64,000 nucleotides of DNA, from contig NZ_PDNU01000012.1 of NCBI RefSeq assembly GCF_002631185.1, positions 1 through 64,000 of the forward strand, given 5' to 3'. Under the pieces are notes generated by a model. It was given only the letters and a program-made list of their open reading frames with translations. It did no database searches and was not told the origin of the DNA. This stretch comes from Teichococcus rhizosphaerae (GTDB taxonomy: Bacteria > Pseudomonadota > Alphaproteobacteria > Acetobacterales > Acetobacteraceae). A program made the translations under genes and the position numbers. How positions within the stretch are numbered: the first letter of the stretch is position 1; every line of letters begins with the position of its first letter. Below, one piece after another: positions 38,301-47,523 of the stretch.

Positions 38301-41300
38301 GCCCCTCCTTCTGGCGCAACATCCCGGGCCCGGGGAGGCCGGGCCGGCCCTGCCGCTGACCGAGGCACAGGAAGGGCTGTGGTTCGCGCAGCGGATCGAC
38401 CCCGGCAACCCGGTCTTCAACACCGGGCAGTATCTGGAGCTCCGCGGCGCGCTCGACCTGCCCGCCTTCCGCGCGGCGGTGGACGGCATGGTGGCCGAGG
38501 CGGACTGCCTCGCGCTCCGCATCCGGGAAACGCCGGCGGGGGTGGTGCAGCGGCCGGACCCGGCGCTCCGCCCCTGGCTCGAGGTGGTGGACCTCTCGGC
38601 CGCGCCGGAGCCGCTCGCCGCGGCGCGCGAGGCCATGGCGCGGGACATGGCGACCCCGGTCGGGCTGAGGCAGGGCGGGCTGGCGCAGGGTGGGCTGGCG
38701 CAGGGTGGGCTGGCGGCCGAGCGGCTCTACCGCCTCGGCGCCGGGCATCACCTCTGGTACCAGCGCGCCCACCATCTCGCGCTCGATGGCTACGGCACGG
38801 AGCTGCTGGTCCACCGCGTCGCCGCCCTCTACGCGGCACGCCTCACCGGCGCCGATCCCGGCCTGGCCCTGGCGCCCTTCGCCGCCACGGTGGAGGCGGA
38901 CGCCGCCTACCGCGCCTCCCCCCGCCGCCAGACCGACGCGGCCTATTGGCGGCAGGCCATGGCCGGCGCGCCGGATGCCGCGGGCTTCACCCCAGGGCCG
39001 GGGCGCACCGCGCGTGCCGCCCACCGCGCCCACGCCGCGCTCGACGCCGCCACGGGCGAGGCGCTGCGCCGCATCGCCGCCGCGCACGACATCGCCTGGC
39101 CCGACCTGCTGACCGCGCTGCTCGGCGCCTATTGCCGCCGCATCACCGGCGAGGAGGAGGCGCTGGTCGGCGCCACCTTCATGAACCGCTTCGGCAGCGC
39201 CGCCGCGCGCGTGCCCTCGACGCAGATGAACGTGCTGCCGCTGCGCATCCGGCTGGACGAGACAGCGCCGCTGCACGAGGCGGTGGAGGGCATCGTCGCG
39301 CAGCTCGCGCGGCTGCGGCGGCATGGCCGCTACCGGGGCGAGCAGCTGCGGCGCGACCTCGGCCGCGTGGGCGGTGGGCGGCGGCTGCACGGCGCCATCG
39401 TCAACATCCAGCCCTTCCACAGCATCCCGGACTTCCCCGGCCTCGCCGCCACGCTGCACCTGCTCGGCACCGGGCCGGTGGACGACATCACCTTCGACCT
39501 CCGCACCGATCCAGGCGCCGCCACGCTGCGCCTGGATGTGGAGGCCAATGCCGACCTCTACACGGCCGGAGAGGCCGCCGCCCATGCGCGGCGCGCGGCG
39601 CATTTCGTCGCCGCCGCCCTCCAGGCCGGGCGGCTGGCCGATGTGCCGACCGCGACGCCCGAGGAGGCCCACCGCTTCACCATGGCGGTGAACGACACGG
39701 CCCATCCCGTGCCGGACACCACGCTGACCGCCCTGATCGCCCGCGCCATGGTGGCCACGCCGGATGCCACCGCCCTGCGCTTCGGCGGCGAGGCGATGAG
39801 CTATGCCACGCTGGACCGGCGCAGCGCCGCCCTGGCCGCGGCCCTGGCCGTGCGCGGCATCGGCGCGGGCGACCTCGTCGCCGTGGCGCTGGAGCGCTCG
39901 CCGGAGCTGGTGGTCGCCCTGCTGGGCGTCATGCGCGCAGGCGCGGCTTACCTGCCGCTCGATCCGGCCCACCCGGCGGACCGGCTGGCGCGCATCCTGG
40001 ATTCGGCCCGGCCGCGCCTCGCCCTCGCGGCCACGGCGCTGCCGGGCGCGGTGGAGACGCTCCCCCCTGACCTGTGGCCCGGGACCGGCGACGCCCCCAA
40101 CGGCCCCAAGCCGGAGGACGCGGCCTATGCCATCTACACCTCCGGCTCCACGGGCGAGCCCAAGGGCGCCGTCATCCAGCACCGCGCCATCGTCAACCGC
40201 CTGGAATGGATGCGGCGGCACTACGGCTTCACCGCGCGGGACCGCATCCTGCAAAAGACGGCCGCGACCTTCGATGTCTCAGTCTGGGAGTTCTTCCTGC
40301 CGCTGCTCTGCGGCGCCACCCTGGTCCTCGCCCCGCCCGGCGCGCAGCGCGACCCGGCGGCCATCGCCGGCCTGATCCGGGAGGAGGGCATCACCACCGC
40401 GCATTTCGTGCCCTCCATGCTCGCGGCCTTCCTGGCGCATCCGGCGGCGCGGGGGCTGGAGATGCGGCGCGTCTTCTGCTCGGGCGAGGCATTGACGGCG
40501 GAACTGCGCGACCGCTTCCACGCCACGCTGCGGGCGGAACTGCACAACCTCTACGGCCCCACCGAGGCCGCCGTGGATGTCACGTGGTGGGATGCCTCGG
40601 CGGGCGACACCAGCAACCCGCTGCCGATCGGCTTCCCTGTCTGGAACACGCGCCTCTATGTGCTGGACGCGGCCCTGCGCCCGGTGCCCGCAGGCGTCAC
40701 GGGGCATCTGTTCATCGCGGGCGTGCAGCTGGCGCGGGAATATCTCGGGCGGCCGGACCTCACCGCCCGCGCCTTCATCCCCGACCCCTTCCACCCCGGC
40801 GAGCGGATGTACCGCACGGGCGATCTCGCCCGCTTCCGCGAGGATGGCGCCATCCTCTATCTCGGCCGCTCGGACGGGCAGGTGAAGCTGCGCGGCTTCC
40901 GCATCGAGCTGGGCGAGATCGAGGCCGCGCTCGGCGCCTCGCCCATGGTGGCGCAGGCCCGCGTCATCGCGCGGGAGGACCGGGCGGGGGACAGGCGCCT
41001 CGTCGCCTATGTCGTGCCGCAGGAAGGCCATGACCCGGCGGCGCTGCGCGCGCATCTCGCCGCGCGGCTGCCGGACTACATGCTGCCCGCCGCGCTGGTG
41101 CCGATGGCGTCCCTGCCGGTGAACAGCAGCGGCAAGCTGGACCGTGCCGCCCTGCCCGCCCCGGATCTGCCGCGCGAAGGCGGCCGCCCGCCGGAGACGG
41201 ACACCGAGCGCCGCCTCGCCGCGCTTTTCGCCGCCGCGCTGGACGTGGCGGAAATCGGCGCCGAGGAGGATTTCTTCGCGGCCGGCGGCAATTCCCTCCT

Positions 41301-42216
41301 GGCCGTGGAGCTGATGCTGCGCATGCAGGAGGAGTTCGGCCGCGACCCCGGCCTCGGCGCCCTGTTCGAGCACCCGACCGTGGCCCGCCTCGCCGCGCTG
41401 CTGGAAGCCGATGCCCTGCCGCCGGGCGATGACGGGCTGCGGCCGCTGATCCGCCTCGGCAACGGGCGGGCGGGGACCCCGCCGCTCCATGTCGTGCATC
41501 CCGCCGGCGGCATCGCCTGGTGCTATGGCCGCCTCGCCCGCGCGCTCGGGCCGGACATCCCGGTGCTCGGCCTGCAGGCGCCGGCGCTCGACCGCGAAAC
41601 GCCGCTGCCCTCCAGCCTGGAGGCGCTGGCGGCCGACTACGTGGCGCGGCTGCTGGCGGAGCATCCGGGCGGCCCGGTCCATCTCGCCGGCTGGTCGGTG
41701 GGCGGCATCATCGCCCAGGCGATGGCGGTGCGGCTGCGGGAGCTGGGCCATGCGGTCGGCACGCTGGCGCTGCTCGACGCCTACCCCGCCGATGCCTGGC
41801 GCGCCGAGGCGGAGCCCGACGCCGCCGCGCTGTTCCGCGCCCTGCTGGCGATCGCCGGGCACGACCCGGCGATGCATCCGGAGCTGCCGATGCGGCGGGA
41901 GGCGGTGCTGGCCTTTCTGCGCCAGAGCGGCACGCCGCTCGGCCGCCTGCCGGAAGCGGTGCTGGACGGGGTGATGCGGGTGATGGAAGGCAACAACCGC
42001 CTCGTCCGCGGCCATCGCCACCGCGCCTTCGATGGCGCGCTGCTCCACATCCGCGCGGCGCGCGACCATGCCGGCCGCGCCCTTTCCCCCGCCATGTGGG
42101 CACCCTACGCCGCCACGGTCGAGGTCGCGGAGGTGCCGGCGCTGCATGGCGAGATGATCGGCGCGGCGGCGGTCTCCCGCATCGCGCCGCTGCTGCGGGC
42201 GCGCATGGCGGGCTGA
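38293..42216 (+). CDS. entF: EntF-like NRPS: condensation, serine adenylation, carrier, thioesterase
   Basis: A 1307-residue synthetase, the length of EntF (about 1290). Condensation domain about 18-440 with HHLALDG at 160-166. Adenylation domain about 470-960 with YTSGSTGEPKG, FDVSVWEFFLP, HFVPSML, VFCSGEAL and NLYGPTEAAVDV; these match the serine-activating pocket of EntF block by block. Carrier GGNSLL near 1000. Thioesterase with GWSVGG, Ser near 1134, which would cyclise and release a triserine lactone. The GTG start lies in the carrier-protein stop region. A tandem QGGLA repeat (127-141) inside the condensation domain is odd. Confidence 0.92.
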   Translation: MAEPLLLAQHPGPGEAGPALPLTEAQEGLWFAQRIDPGNPVFNTGQYLELRGALDLPAFRAAVDGMVAEADCLALRIRETPAGVVQRPDPALRPWLEVVDLSAAPEPLAAAREAMARDMATPVGLRQGGLAQGGLAQGGLAAERLYRLGAGHHLWYQRAHHLALDGYGTELLVHRVAALYAARLTGADPGLALAPFAATVEADAAYRASPRRQTDAAYWRQAMAGAPDAAGFTPGPGRTARAAHRAHAALDAATGEALRRIAAAHDIAWPDLLTALLGAYCRRITGEEEALVGATFMNRFGSAAARVPSTQMNVLPLRIRLDETAPLHEAVEGIVAQLARLRRHGRYRGEQLRRDLGRVGGGRRLHGAIVNIQPFHSIPDFPGLAATLHLLGTGPVDDITFDLRTDPGAATLRLDVEANADLYTAGEAAAHARRAAHFVAAALQAGRLADVPTATPEEAHRFTMAVNDTAHPVPDTTLTALIARAMVATPDATALRFGGEAMSYATLDRRSAALAAALAVRGIGAGDLVAVALERSPELVVALLGVMRAGAAYLPLDPAHPADRLARILDSARPRLALAATALPGAVETLPPDLWPGTGDAPNGPKPEDAAYAIYTSGSTGEPKGAVIQHRAIVNRLEWMRRHYGFTARDRILQKTAATFDVSVWEFFLPLLCGATLVLAPPGAQRDPAAIAGLIREEGITTAHFVPSMLAAFLAHPAARGLEMRRVFCSGEALTAELRDRFHATLRAELHNLYGPTEAAVDVTWWDASAGDTSNPLPIGFPVWNTRLYVLDAALRPVPAGVTGHLFIAGVQLAREYLGRPDLTARAFIPDPFHPGERMYRTGDLARFREDGAILYLGRSDGQVKLRGFRIELGEIEAALGASPMVAQARVIAREDRAGDRRLVAYVVPQEGHDPAALRAHLAARLPDYMLPAALVPMASLPVNSSGKLDRAALPAPDLPREGGRPPETDTERRLAALFAAALDVAEIGAEEDFFAAGGNSLLAVELMLRMQEEFGRDPGLGALFEHPTVARLAALLEADALPPGDDGLRPLIRLGNGRAGTPPLHVVHPAGGIAWCYGRLARALGPDIPVLGLQAPALDRETPLPSSLEALAADYVARLLAEHPGGPVHLAGWSVGGIIAQAMAVRLRELGHAVGTLALLDAYPADAWRAEAEPDAAALFRALLAIAGHDPAMHPELPMRREAVLAFLRQSGTPLGRLPEAVLDGVMRVMEGNNRLVRGHRHRAFDGALLHIRAARDHAGRALSPAMWAPYAATVEVAEVPALHGEMIGAAAVSRIAPLLRARMAG
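38671..38715 (+). repeat. Three 15-bp tandem repeats inside the NRPS gene
   Basis: Three consecutive copies of CAGGGYGGGCTGGCG, the first differing by one base, encode QGGLA three times. They lie just before the catalytic HHxxxDG motif. In-frame slippage copies of this sort change length without breaking the frame. Confidence 0.85.
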
Positions 42217-42257
42217 GGCGCTGCCCGCCGCCCTGGCGCGGACGCGGCGGCCCGGGA

Positions 42258-42272
42258 GAGGCGTTTCGCCTC
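42258..42272. terminator. Hairpin between convergent NRPS and yncE genes
   Basis: GAGGCG-TTT-CGCCTC in the 67-bp gap between the convergent entF-like and yncE-like genes, followed by C-rich sequence. Position suggests a shared transcript end; there is no U-run. Confidence 0.4.
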
Positions 42273-42283
42273 CCCCGTCCGCC

Positions 42284-43384
42284 TCAGGCGCGGATCAGGC
42301 TCACCGTGTCGCCATTCGGGTCCTCGGGCGCGGGGGCCGGTGGCTGGCCCTGCGCCGGGCGCGGCGCCATGCGCGCCTTGTTGGTGACGTAGGCGAGGCC
42401 CGTGCGCCGGTCCACGGCCACGGTGTTCGGATGCGTGCCGGTCCGCAGGCTGGCCAGCACCGCCAGTTCCCGCGTGTCCACCAGGCTCACCGTGCCGGCG
42501 CCCCGGTTGGCCACATAGGCCAGCGCGCCATCGCCCGACAGGGTGACGCAGAGCGCGCCCGCGCCGGTTTCCAGCACCTTCACCGGCTGGCCGGAAGCGG
42601 CGTCCAGCACCGCGAGCTGCCCGCTCTTCTGGTTGGTGCAGAACAGGCGCCCGCTGGCGGCGTGGAAGGCCAGGTTGATCGGCCCCTCCCCACCCGAGGC
42701 GAAGCGGCGCACACCGGCGCGGCGGGACAGGCTCACCTCCACCACCTGGTTCGGCTCCAGCGCGGCGGCGAAGAGCCGGTCCCCCGCCGGGTCGTGGGCA
42801 AGGCCGGAGATGCCGCCCTCGAGCCCTTCCGTGATGACGGCGGAGACGGTGTTGGCCGCCGTGTCCACCACCCAGATGGCGCTCGGCTTGTCGCGGTAGC
42901 CGAAGACGGAGACGAAGGCGCGGTTGCGCGCCTCGTCCACCAGCACCTGGCGCAGATGGGCGCCCTCGCCCTCGGCGATCCGCGCCTTCACCTGGCCGCT
43001 GCGCAGGTCGATGGCGAGCAGCTTGCCGCTGCGCGTGCCGGTGCCGAACAGCGTGCCGGTGCTGTCGTTCACGCCCAGGCCGAAGACCGCCTCGGCGCCG
43101 AGCTCAATGGTGGAGCGCGTCTCCAGCGTGCGCGGGTCGAGGCCGAAAATCCTGGCGCCGTCCGCGCCGCGCGGGCCGGTGCTCGCCACATGCACGAGGT
43201 TGGTGGTGGTGCTGACGGCCAGCTCGTAGAGGCCGGGGGCCAGCTTCACGGTCTTCTCCACCGTGGCGGCGGCGCGTGCCGGCGCGGCGCGCAGGGCGAG
43301 GCCTGCGGCGCCCAGCAGGGCGAGCACATGGCGGCGCCGGAGCGCGGGCGGGGCGGGCAGCGTGTGGGCAGGGTTGGCGGGCAT
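42284..43384 (-). CDS. yncE: Exported YncE-like beta-propeller protein
   Basis: A 366-residue protein with leader RRRHVLALLGAAGLALRAAP (probably Tat) and a seven-bladed YVTN-type propeller: LYELAVSTTTNLVHVAST, GRLFCTNQKSGQLAVLDA, LAYVANRGAGTVSLVDT, TVAVDRRTGLAYVTNKA. E. coli YncE is periplasmic and iron-regulated next to a TonB receptor; no enzyme activity is known. The ATG at 43384 has AGGAAAG upstream; one 10 codons earlier lacks it. It diverges from the liv operon, with an iron box 31 bp upstream. It probably works with periplasmic siderophore or receptor. Confidence 0.85.
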   Translation of the reverse strand: MPANPAHTLPAPPALRRRHVLALLGAAGLALRAAPARAAATVEKTVKLAPGLYELAVSTTTNLVHVASTGPRGADGARIFGLDPRTLETRSTIELGAEAVFGLGVNDSTGTLFGTGTRSGKLLAIDLRSGQVKARIAEGEGAHLRQVLVDEARNRAFVSVFGYRDKPSAIWVVDTAANTVSAVITEGLEGGISGLAHDPAGDRLFAAALEPNQVVEVSLSRRAGVRRFASGGEGPINLAFHAASGRLFCTNQKSGQLAVLDAASGQPVKVLETGAGALCVTLSGDGALAYVANRGAGTVSLVDTRELAVLASLRTGTHPNTVAVDRRTGLAYVTNKARMAPRPAQGQPPAPAPEDPNGDTVSLIRA

Positions 43385-43415
43385 TGCTGGGCTTTCCTGA
43401 AGCGACCGGGCCATA

Positions 43416-43430
43416 TGCGAATGCCTATCA
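43416..43430. promoter_or_regulatory. Candidate iron box before yncE
   Basis: TGCGA-ATGCC-TATCA, 31 bp upstream of the leftward yncE-like ATG. On the minus strand the overlapping stretch 43417-43435 matches about 14 of 19 positions of the classical Fur consensus by eye. It combines arms of the liv and entE boxes. Confidence 0.6.
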
Positions 43431-43579
43431 TTACCATTGCAGCGCGGGTTCCACAAATCCCTGGGGGCCGCCGCTGGCCAGCACCGGCTGGGGCGCCTGG
43501 CCGGACCGGCAGCCTGATCCCGCCAAGCCCCGAGGACGGGGGGGCCTTGAAAAATGGGGGAGGCTCTGCGACAAGAAAT

Positions 43580-43594
43580 TGCGAACCATTCGCA
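43580..43594. promoter_or_regulatory. Candidate iron box before the liv-type operon
   Basis: TGCGA-ACCAT-TCGCA, a perfect 5-5-5 inverted repeat 27 bp before the solute-binding protein ATG. The arms are identical to the box before fecI. This is the direct link between the amino-acid-type transporter and iron control. Confidence 0.6.
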
Positions 43595-43621
43595 TTTTCC
43601 AGGTGAGGTGACTGAGTCGAG

Positions 43622-44917
43622 ATGGACAGGCTGCATCGGCGGAAGAACCTCCGCACCGGCAATTCCGCGCCCCCTTCGGCGCCCCACCTGGCGCCGGGCC
43701 GCAGGCTGGTCCTGGGCGGCATCGCCGCCACCCTCGCCGGCCTGCCGCCCGCCCGCCCCACCCTGGCCCAGACCACCCTGGCCCAGCCCTCCTTGCCCCA
43801 GCCCGCCCTGGTCCAGGCGCGGCCGGTCCGGATCGGCATGATCACCTCCCTTTCCGGCCCCTTCACCGCGCTCGGCGAGAGCATGCGGGCCGGGATGCAG
43901 CTCCTCCTCGCCCAGTCCGGCCACAGGCTCGCCGGGCGCCCGGTCGAGTTCCTGGTGGAGGACGACCTCGCCCGCTCCGAGGAAGGCGCCCGCAAGGCGC
44001 GCAAGCTGATCGGCCAGGACCGGGTGGACCTGCTCTGCGGGGTGATCAGCTCCGGCGTCGCGCTGGCGCTGCGCGACGTGGTGACGGAGGCGCGCACCCC
44101 CACCTTCCTGCTCGGCTCGGCCAACGACCTCGCCCGCGGCGCCGCGAGCCCCTTCATCGTCCGCCCCACCAAGACGAACTGGATGCTGGGCACCACGGCG
44201 GCGCGTTGGGCGCATGAGAAGCTTTCCGGCGCGCGGGTGCTGACCGTCGGCTCCGACTACGCGGCGGGGCGCGAATACATCGGCGACTTCGCCGCCACCT
44301 ACCAGCAGCTCGGCGGCCGCCTCGGGCGCCAGCTCTGGACGCCGCTCGGCAGCGCCGATTTCGGCCCGCTGCTCACCACCATCGCCGCCGAGCGGCCGGA
44401 GGCCGTCTATGGCTTCTTCGCCGGCAGCGACGCGGTGCGCTTCCTGCGCCAGTGGAAGGAATACCGCCTCGCCGGCCGCGTGCCGCTGTTCGGCGCCGGC
44501 GCCTTCTTCGACCAGGAGGACGTGCTGCCCGCCGTGGGGGACGCGGCACTGGGCGCGCTCGGCACCTTCCACCAATCCCCGACCGCCCCGGCCAGCGCCG
44601 CCTTCAACCAGGCCTACATGGCGACCGGCAAGCCGCTGCCGGGCGAGTTCAGCACCACCGGCTATGTCTGCGGCCAGGTGATCAGGGCCACGCTGGAGCG
44701 CGCGGACGGCGACCTGGCGGACTGGGCGAAGGCGTGCGGCGCCCTGTTCTCCGCGCCCGTGGAGACCGCCTTCGGCACCATGCCCTTCGACCCGCGCAAT
44801 GGCCAGGCGATCCTCGACATCCATGTCAACGAGGTGCGGCGCGGCGAGGATGGCCGCATGGTCAACACCGTGCTGCACACCTACGAGAAGCTGCGCGACC
44901 CGGGGCCGGACGCCTGA
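43622..44917 (+). CDS. LIV-type (HAAT) solute-binding protein in the siderophore cluster
   Basis: A 431-residue Peripla_BP_6 protein. The leader has RRLVLGGIAATLAGLPPARP and a four-copy pentapeptide repeat (TLAQT, TLAQP, SLPQP, ALVQA) at the cleavage region. The mature part starts VRIGMITSLSGPFTALGESM, with VEFLVEDDLARSEEGARKAR and LLCGVISSGVALAL. These are blocks of LivJ/LivK- and AmiC-like receptors, which bind branched amino acids, amides or aromatic acids. It opens a coupled LivHMGF cassette behind an iron box, so a siderophore-derived ligand is more likely than leucine. The ligand is not readable. Confidence 0.87.
   Translation: MDRLHRRKNLRTGNSAPPSAPHLAPGRRLVLGGIAATLAGLPPARPTLAQTTLAQPSLPQPALVQARPVRIGMITSLSGPFTALGESMRAGMQLLLAQSGHRLAGRPVEFLVEDDLARSEEGARKARKLIGQDRVDLLCGVISSGVALALRDVVTEARTPTFLLGSANDLARGAASPFIVRPTKTNWMLGTTAARWAHEKLSGARVLTVGSDYAAGREYIGDFAATYQQLGGRLGRQLWTPLGSADFGPLLTTIAAERPEAVYGFFAGSDAVRFLRQWKEYRLAGRVPLFGAGAFFDQEDVLPAVGDAALGALGTFHQSPTAPASAAFNQAYMATGKPLPGEFSTTGYVCGQVIRATLERADGDLADWAKACGALFSAPVETAFGTMPFDPRNGQAILDIHVNEVRRGEDGRMVNTVLHTYEKLRDPGPDA
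43760..43819 (+). repeat. Four imperfect 15-bp repeats at the signal-peptide junction
   Basis: Four consecutive 15-bp units starting 43760, 43775, 43790 and 43805 encode TLAQT, TLAQP, SLPQP and ALVQA. The unit length equals that of the repeats in the NRPS gene and after the FepB-like gene. Confidence 0.75.
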
Positions 44918-44939
44918 ACACCGCGGAGGAGCCGCCCCG

Positions 44940-45809
44940 ATGGGCTACGCCATCGTCCAGACCCTGAACGCCCTGTCCTTCTCGGCGCTGCTGCTGCTGA
45001 CCGGCCTCGGCCTCTCGGTGGTGCTGAGCCTGATGAACTTCGTCAACCTGGCGCATGGCGGCTTCTACCTGCTCGGCAGCTATGTGGCGGTGCTTTGGCT
45101 CGGCTCGGGCGCGCCCTGGTGGCTGGCCTTTCCCGCCGCCTTCCTCGCCGCGGGCCTGGCCGGCGCGGTGCTGGAGCGCTTCCCCTTCCGCCGCTTCTAC
45201 GCCCGGCCGCACCTGATGCAGGTGCTGCTGACCTACGGACTTTCCGTGATCATGGCCGATCTCATGCGCTGGGGCTTCGGCGCGCAGATCCTCACCCCCG
45301 AGCTGCCCGCGGCGCTCCAGGGCGTGGTCTTCCTGTTCGACATGCCCTTCCCCCTCTACCGGCTGTTCCTGATCGGCGCGGGCGTCGCGCTGGGCCTGCT
45401 GCTCTGGCTGCTGCTCGACCGCACCCTGTGGGGCGCCGTGCTGCGCGCGGCGGTCACGGACCGTGGCATCGTCGAGACGCTCGGCATCGACACGCGCCAC
45501 CTGTTCGCCGCCGTGCTGGTCCTGTCGGCGGGGCTGGGCGGGCTGAGCGGGGCGCTCGGTGCGGGCATGCTGGCGGCCTATCCGGGGCTCGACGAGGAGG
45601 TGCTGATCCTGGCCCTCGTCACCGTGGTGGTGGGCGGGCTCGGCAGCTTCGGCGGCACGGTGGCGGGCGCCCTGGTGGTGGGCTTCGCGCTCACCTTCAG
45701 CAAGGTGTGGTTCCCGGAATTCGCCAATGTGGTCGCCTTCTCCGCCATGGCCGGCTTCCTGCTGCTGCGGCCGAACGGCCTGATCGCCCCGCCGCTGCGC
45801 CAGATATGA
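44940..45809 (+). CDS. LIV-type ABC permease, LivH family
   Basis: A 289-residue membrane protein. SVVLSLMNFVNLAHGGFYLLG and the cytoplasmic RAAVTDRGIVETLGIDTRHLF loop are LivH hallmarks; GGLGSFGGTVAGALVVG closes the core. It begins 22 bp after the binding-protein stop with GGAGGAG upstream and overlaps LivM by 4 bp. Confidence 0.92.
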   Translation: MGYAIVQTLNALSFSALLLLTGLGLSVVLSLMNFVNLAHGGFYLLGSYVAVLWLGSGAPWWLAFPAAFLAAGLAGAVLERFPFRRFYARPHLMQVLLTYGLSVIMADLMRWGFGAQILTPELPAALQGVVFLFDMPFPLYRLFLIGAGVALGLLLWLLLDRTLWGAVLRAAVTDRGIVETLGIDTRHLFAAVLVLSAGLGGLSGALGAGMLAAYPGLDEEVLILALVTVVVGGLGSFGGTVAGALVVGFALTFSKVWFPEFANVVAFSAMAGFLLLRPNGLIAPPLRQI

Positions 45810-46777
45810 GGGACATCCCGCTTTCCCGGGCGGCGCCGCTGGCGGCCGCCCTGCTGGCGCTGGCGCTCGCCCCGCTGCTGGCCGGCGCCTTCCATCTCCG
45901 CTTCCTGGCCGAGATCCTGCTGCTGGGCACGGCGGTGATGAGCCTCGACCTTTTGGTGGGCCTGGGCGGGCTGGTCACGCTCGGCCACGCGGCGCTGTTC
46001 GGCACGGCCGCCTATGCGGCGGCGATCGCCGCGCTGCATCTGGGCGGCAACCTGTTCCTGGTGCTCGGCGCCGGCACCGGCGCGGCGCTGCTGATGGCAG
46101 CGCTGATGGGTGTCGCGATCATGCGGAGCAGCCATCTCTTCCTGCTGATCCTGACCCTGCTGCTGGGGCAGGTCGCGTGGGAGGTGGCCTTTCACTGGCG
46201 TGAGGTGACCGGCGGCGCGGACGGGCTGCGCGGCCTGCCGCCGCTCTCGCTCGGCCCCTGGCGGCTGGATGGGCCGCGCGCCCTGTTCCTGCTGTCCGGC
46301 GGCCTCGCCCTGGCCGCCTATCTCCTGGCCCGCTCCTTCGCCGACGCCCCCATCGGGCGGGCGCTGGTGGGCGCGCGCGAGCAGCCGCTGCGGATGAGCG
46401 CGCTCGGCTACAGCATCCCGCGCATCCGCTTCCGCGCCATGCTGGCGGCGGGCGGCATCGCGGGGGCGGCGGGCTCGCTCTATCCTTTCCTCAACCTCTA
46501 TGTCGGGCCGCAGAGCGTGCACTGGTCGCTGTCCGCCACCATGATCATCATGCTGGTGATCGGCGGCGTCGGCTCGCTCTGGGGCGCCTTCCTGGGCAGC
46601 GCGATCTATCTGGCGCTGCAGACCTATGTCAGCGCCTACACCGATCGCTGGCAGCTTTTCGTCGGGCTGGTCTTCGTGCTGATCGTGCTGCTGCTGCCGC
46701 GCGGGCTGGCAGGTGGCCTCACAGGAGGCCTGGCGGGGAGCCTCGCGGGCGTGCTGTCGCGGCGGGGCAGGCCATGA
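45806..46777 (+). CDS. LIV-type ABC permease, LivM family
   Basis: A 323-residue membrane protein. LLGTAVMSLDLLVGLGGLVTLGHAALFG is the LivM signature, and the ALVGAREQPLRMSALGYS loop contacts the ATPases. VIGGVGSLWGAFLGSAIY closes the core. A short GGLTGGLAGSLAG tail is unusual. It starts in the LivH stop and overlaps the LivG ATG by 4 bp. Confidence 0.92.
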   Translation: MRDIPLSRAAPLAAALLALALAPLLAGAFHLRFLAEILLLGTAVMSLDLLVGLGGLVTLGHAALFGTAAYAAAIAALHLGGNLFLVLGAGTGAALLMAALMGVAIMRSSHLFLLILTLLLGQVAWEVAFHWREVTGGADGLRGLPPLSLGPWRLDGPRALFLLSGGLALAAYLLARSFADAPIGRALVGAREQPLRMSALGYSIPRIRFRAMLAAGGIAGAAGSLYPFLNLYVGPQSVHWSLSATMIIMLVIGGVGSLWGAFLGSAIYLALQTYVSAYTDRWQLFVGLVFVLIVLLLPRGLAGGLTGGLAGSLAGVLSRRGRP

Positions 46778-47523
46778 GCGCGCTGCTCGAGATCTCCGGC
46801 ATCGGCAAGAGCTTCGGCGCCGTCCGTGTCCTTTCCGGCATCAGCCTCGCCGTTTCGGAAGGCGAGACGCTCGGCCTGATCGGGCCCAACGGCGCCGGCA
46901 AGACGACGCTGTTCAACGTCGTCACCGGCTTTCTGCGGGCGGATGCGGGGCAGGTGCGCTTCGCCGGCGCGCCGGTGGACCGGCTCCCCCCCGCCGAGCG
47001 CGCCGCGCGCGGGCTGGTCCGCACCTTCCAGAAGGCGATGGTGTTTCCGGCGCTGAGCCTGCGCGAGAGCCTCGCCATGGCCGCGCGGCAGCGCGCCGGC
47101 CAGGGCCTGCGCTGGCTCGGCGCGCGCGCCTGCCACCAGGAGAGCGCGGCGCGGGTCGAGCGCCTGCTGGCCGAGAGCGGCCTCGCCCGCCATGGCGGGG
47201 AGCGCATGGCCGATCTCTCCTATGGCGAGCAGCGCATCGCCGACCTGCTGATGGCGCTGGCCCTCGAGCCCCGCCTGCTGCTGCTCGACGAGCCCACGGC
47301 CGGCCTTTCCCAGGCCGAGGCGGAGCGGCTGCTGGGCATCGTCCGCCGGCATGACGCGCGCACCGCCATCGTGCTCATCGCGCATGACATCGACATCGTC
47401 TTCAACCATTGCGACCGGATCGCGGTCATGCATCTCGGGCAGCTGCTCCGCACCGGCACGCCGCAGGCGGTGCGGCAGGACGCGGCGGTGCGCGCCGCCT
47501 ATCTCGGGAGCCTCGCGGATTGA
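46774..47523 (+). CDS. LIV-type ABC ATPase, LivG family
   Basis: A 249-residue ATPase. Walker A is GPNGAGKT, the signature LSYGEQR, and Walker B LLLLDEPTAGLS; the FNVVTGFLRADAGQV block is typical of LivG. It powers import with the LivF-type protein, whose ATG overlaps its stop (TGATG). Confidence 0.93.
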   Translation: MSALLEISGIGKSFGAVRVLSGISLAVSEGETLGLIGPNGAGKTTLFNVVTGFLRADAGQVRFAGAPVDRLPPAERAARGLVRTFQKAMVFPALSLRESLAMAARQRAGQGLRWLGARACHQESAARVERLLAESGLARHGGERMADLSYGEQRIADLLMALALEPRLLLLDEPTAGLSQAEAERLLGIVRRHDARTAIVLIAHDIDIVFNHCDRIAVMHLGQLLRTGTPQAVRQDAAVRAAYLGSLAD

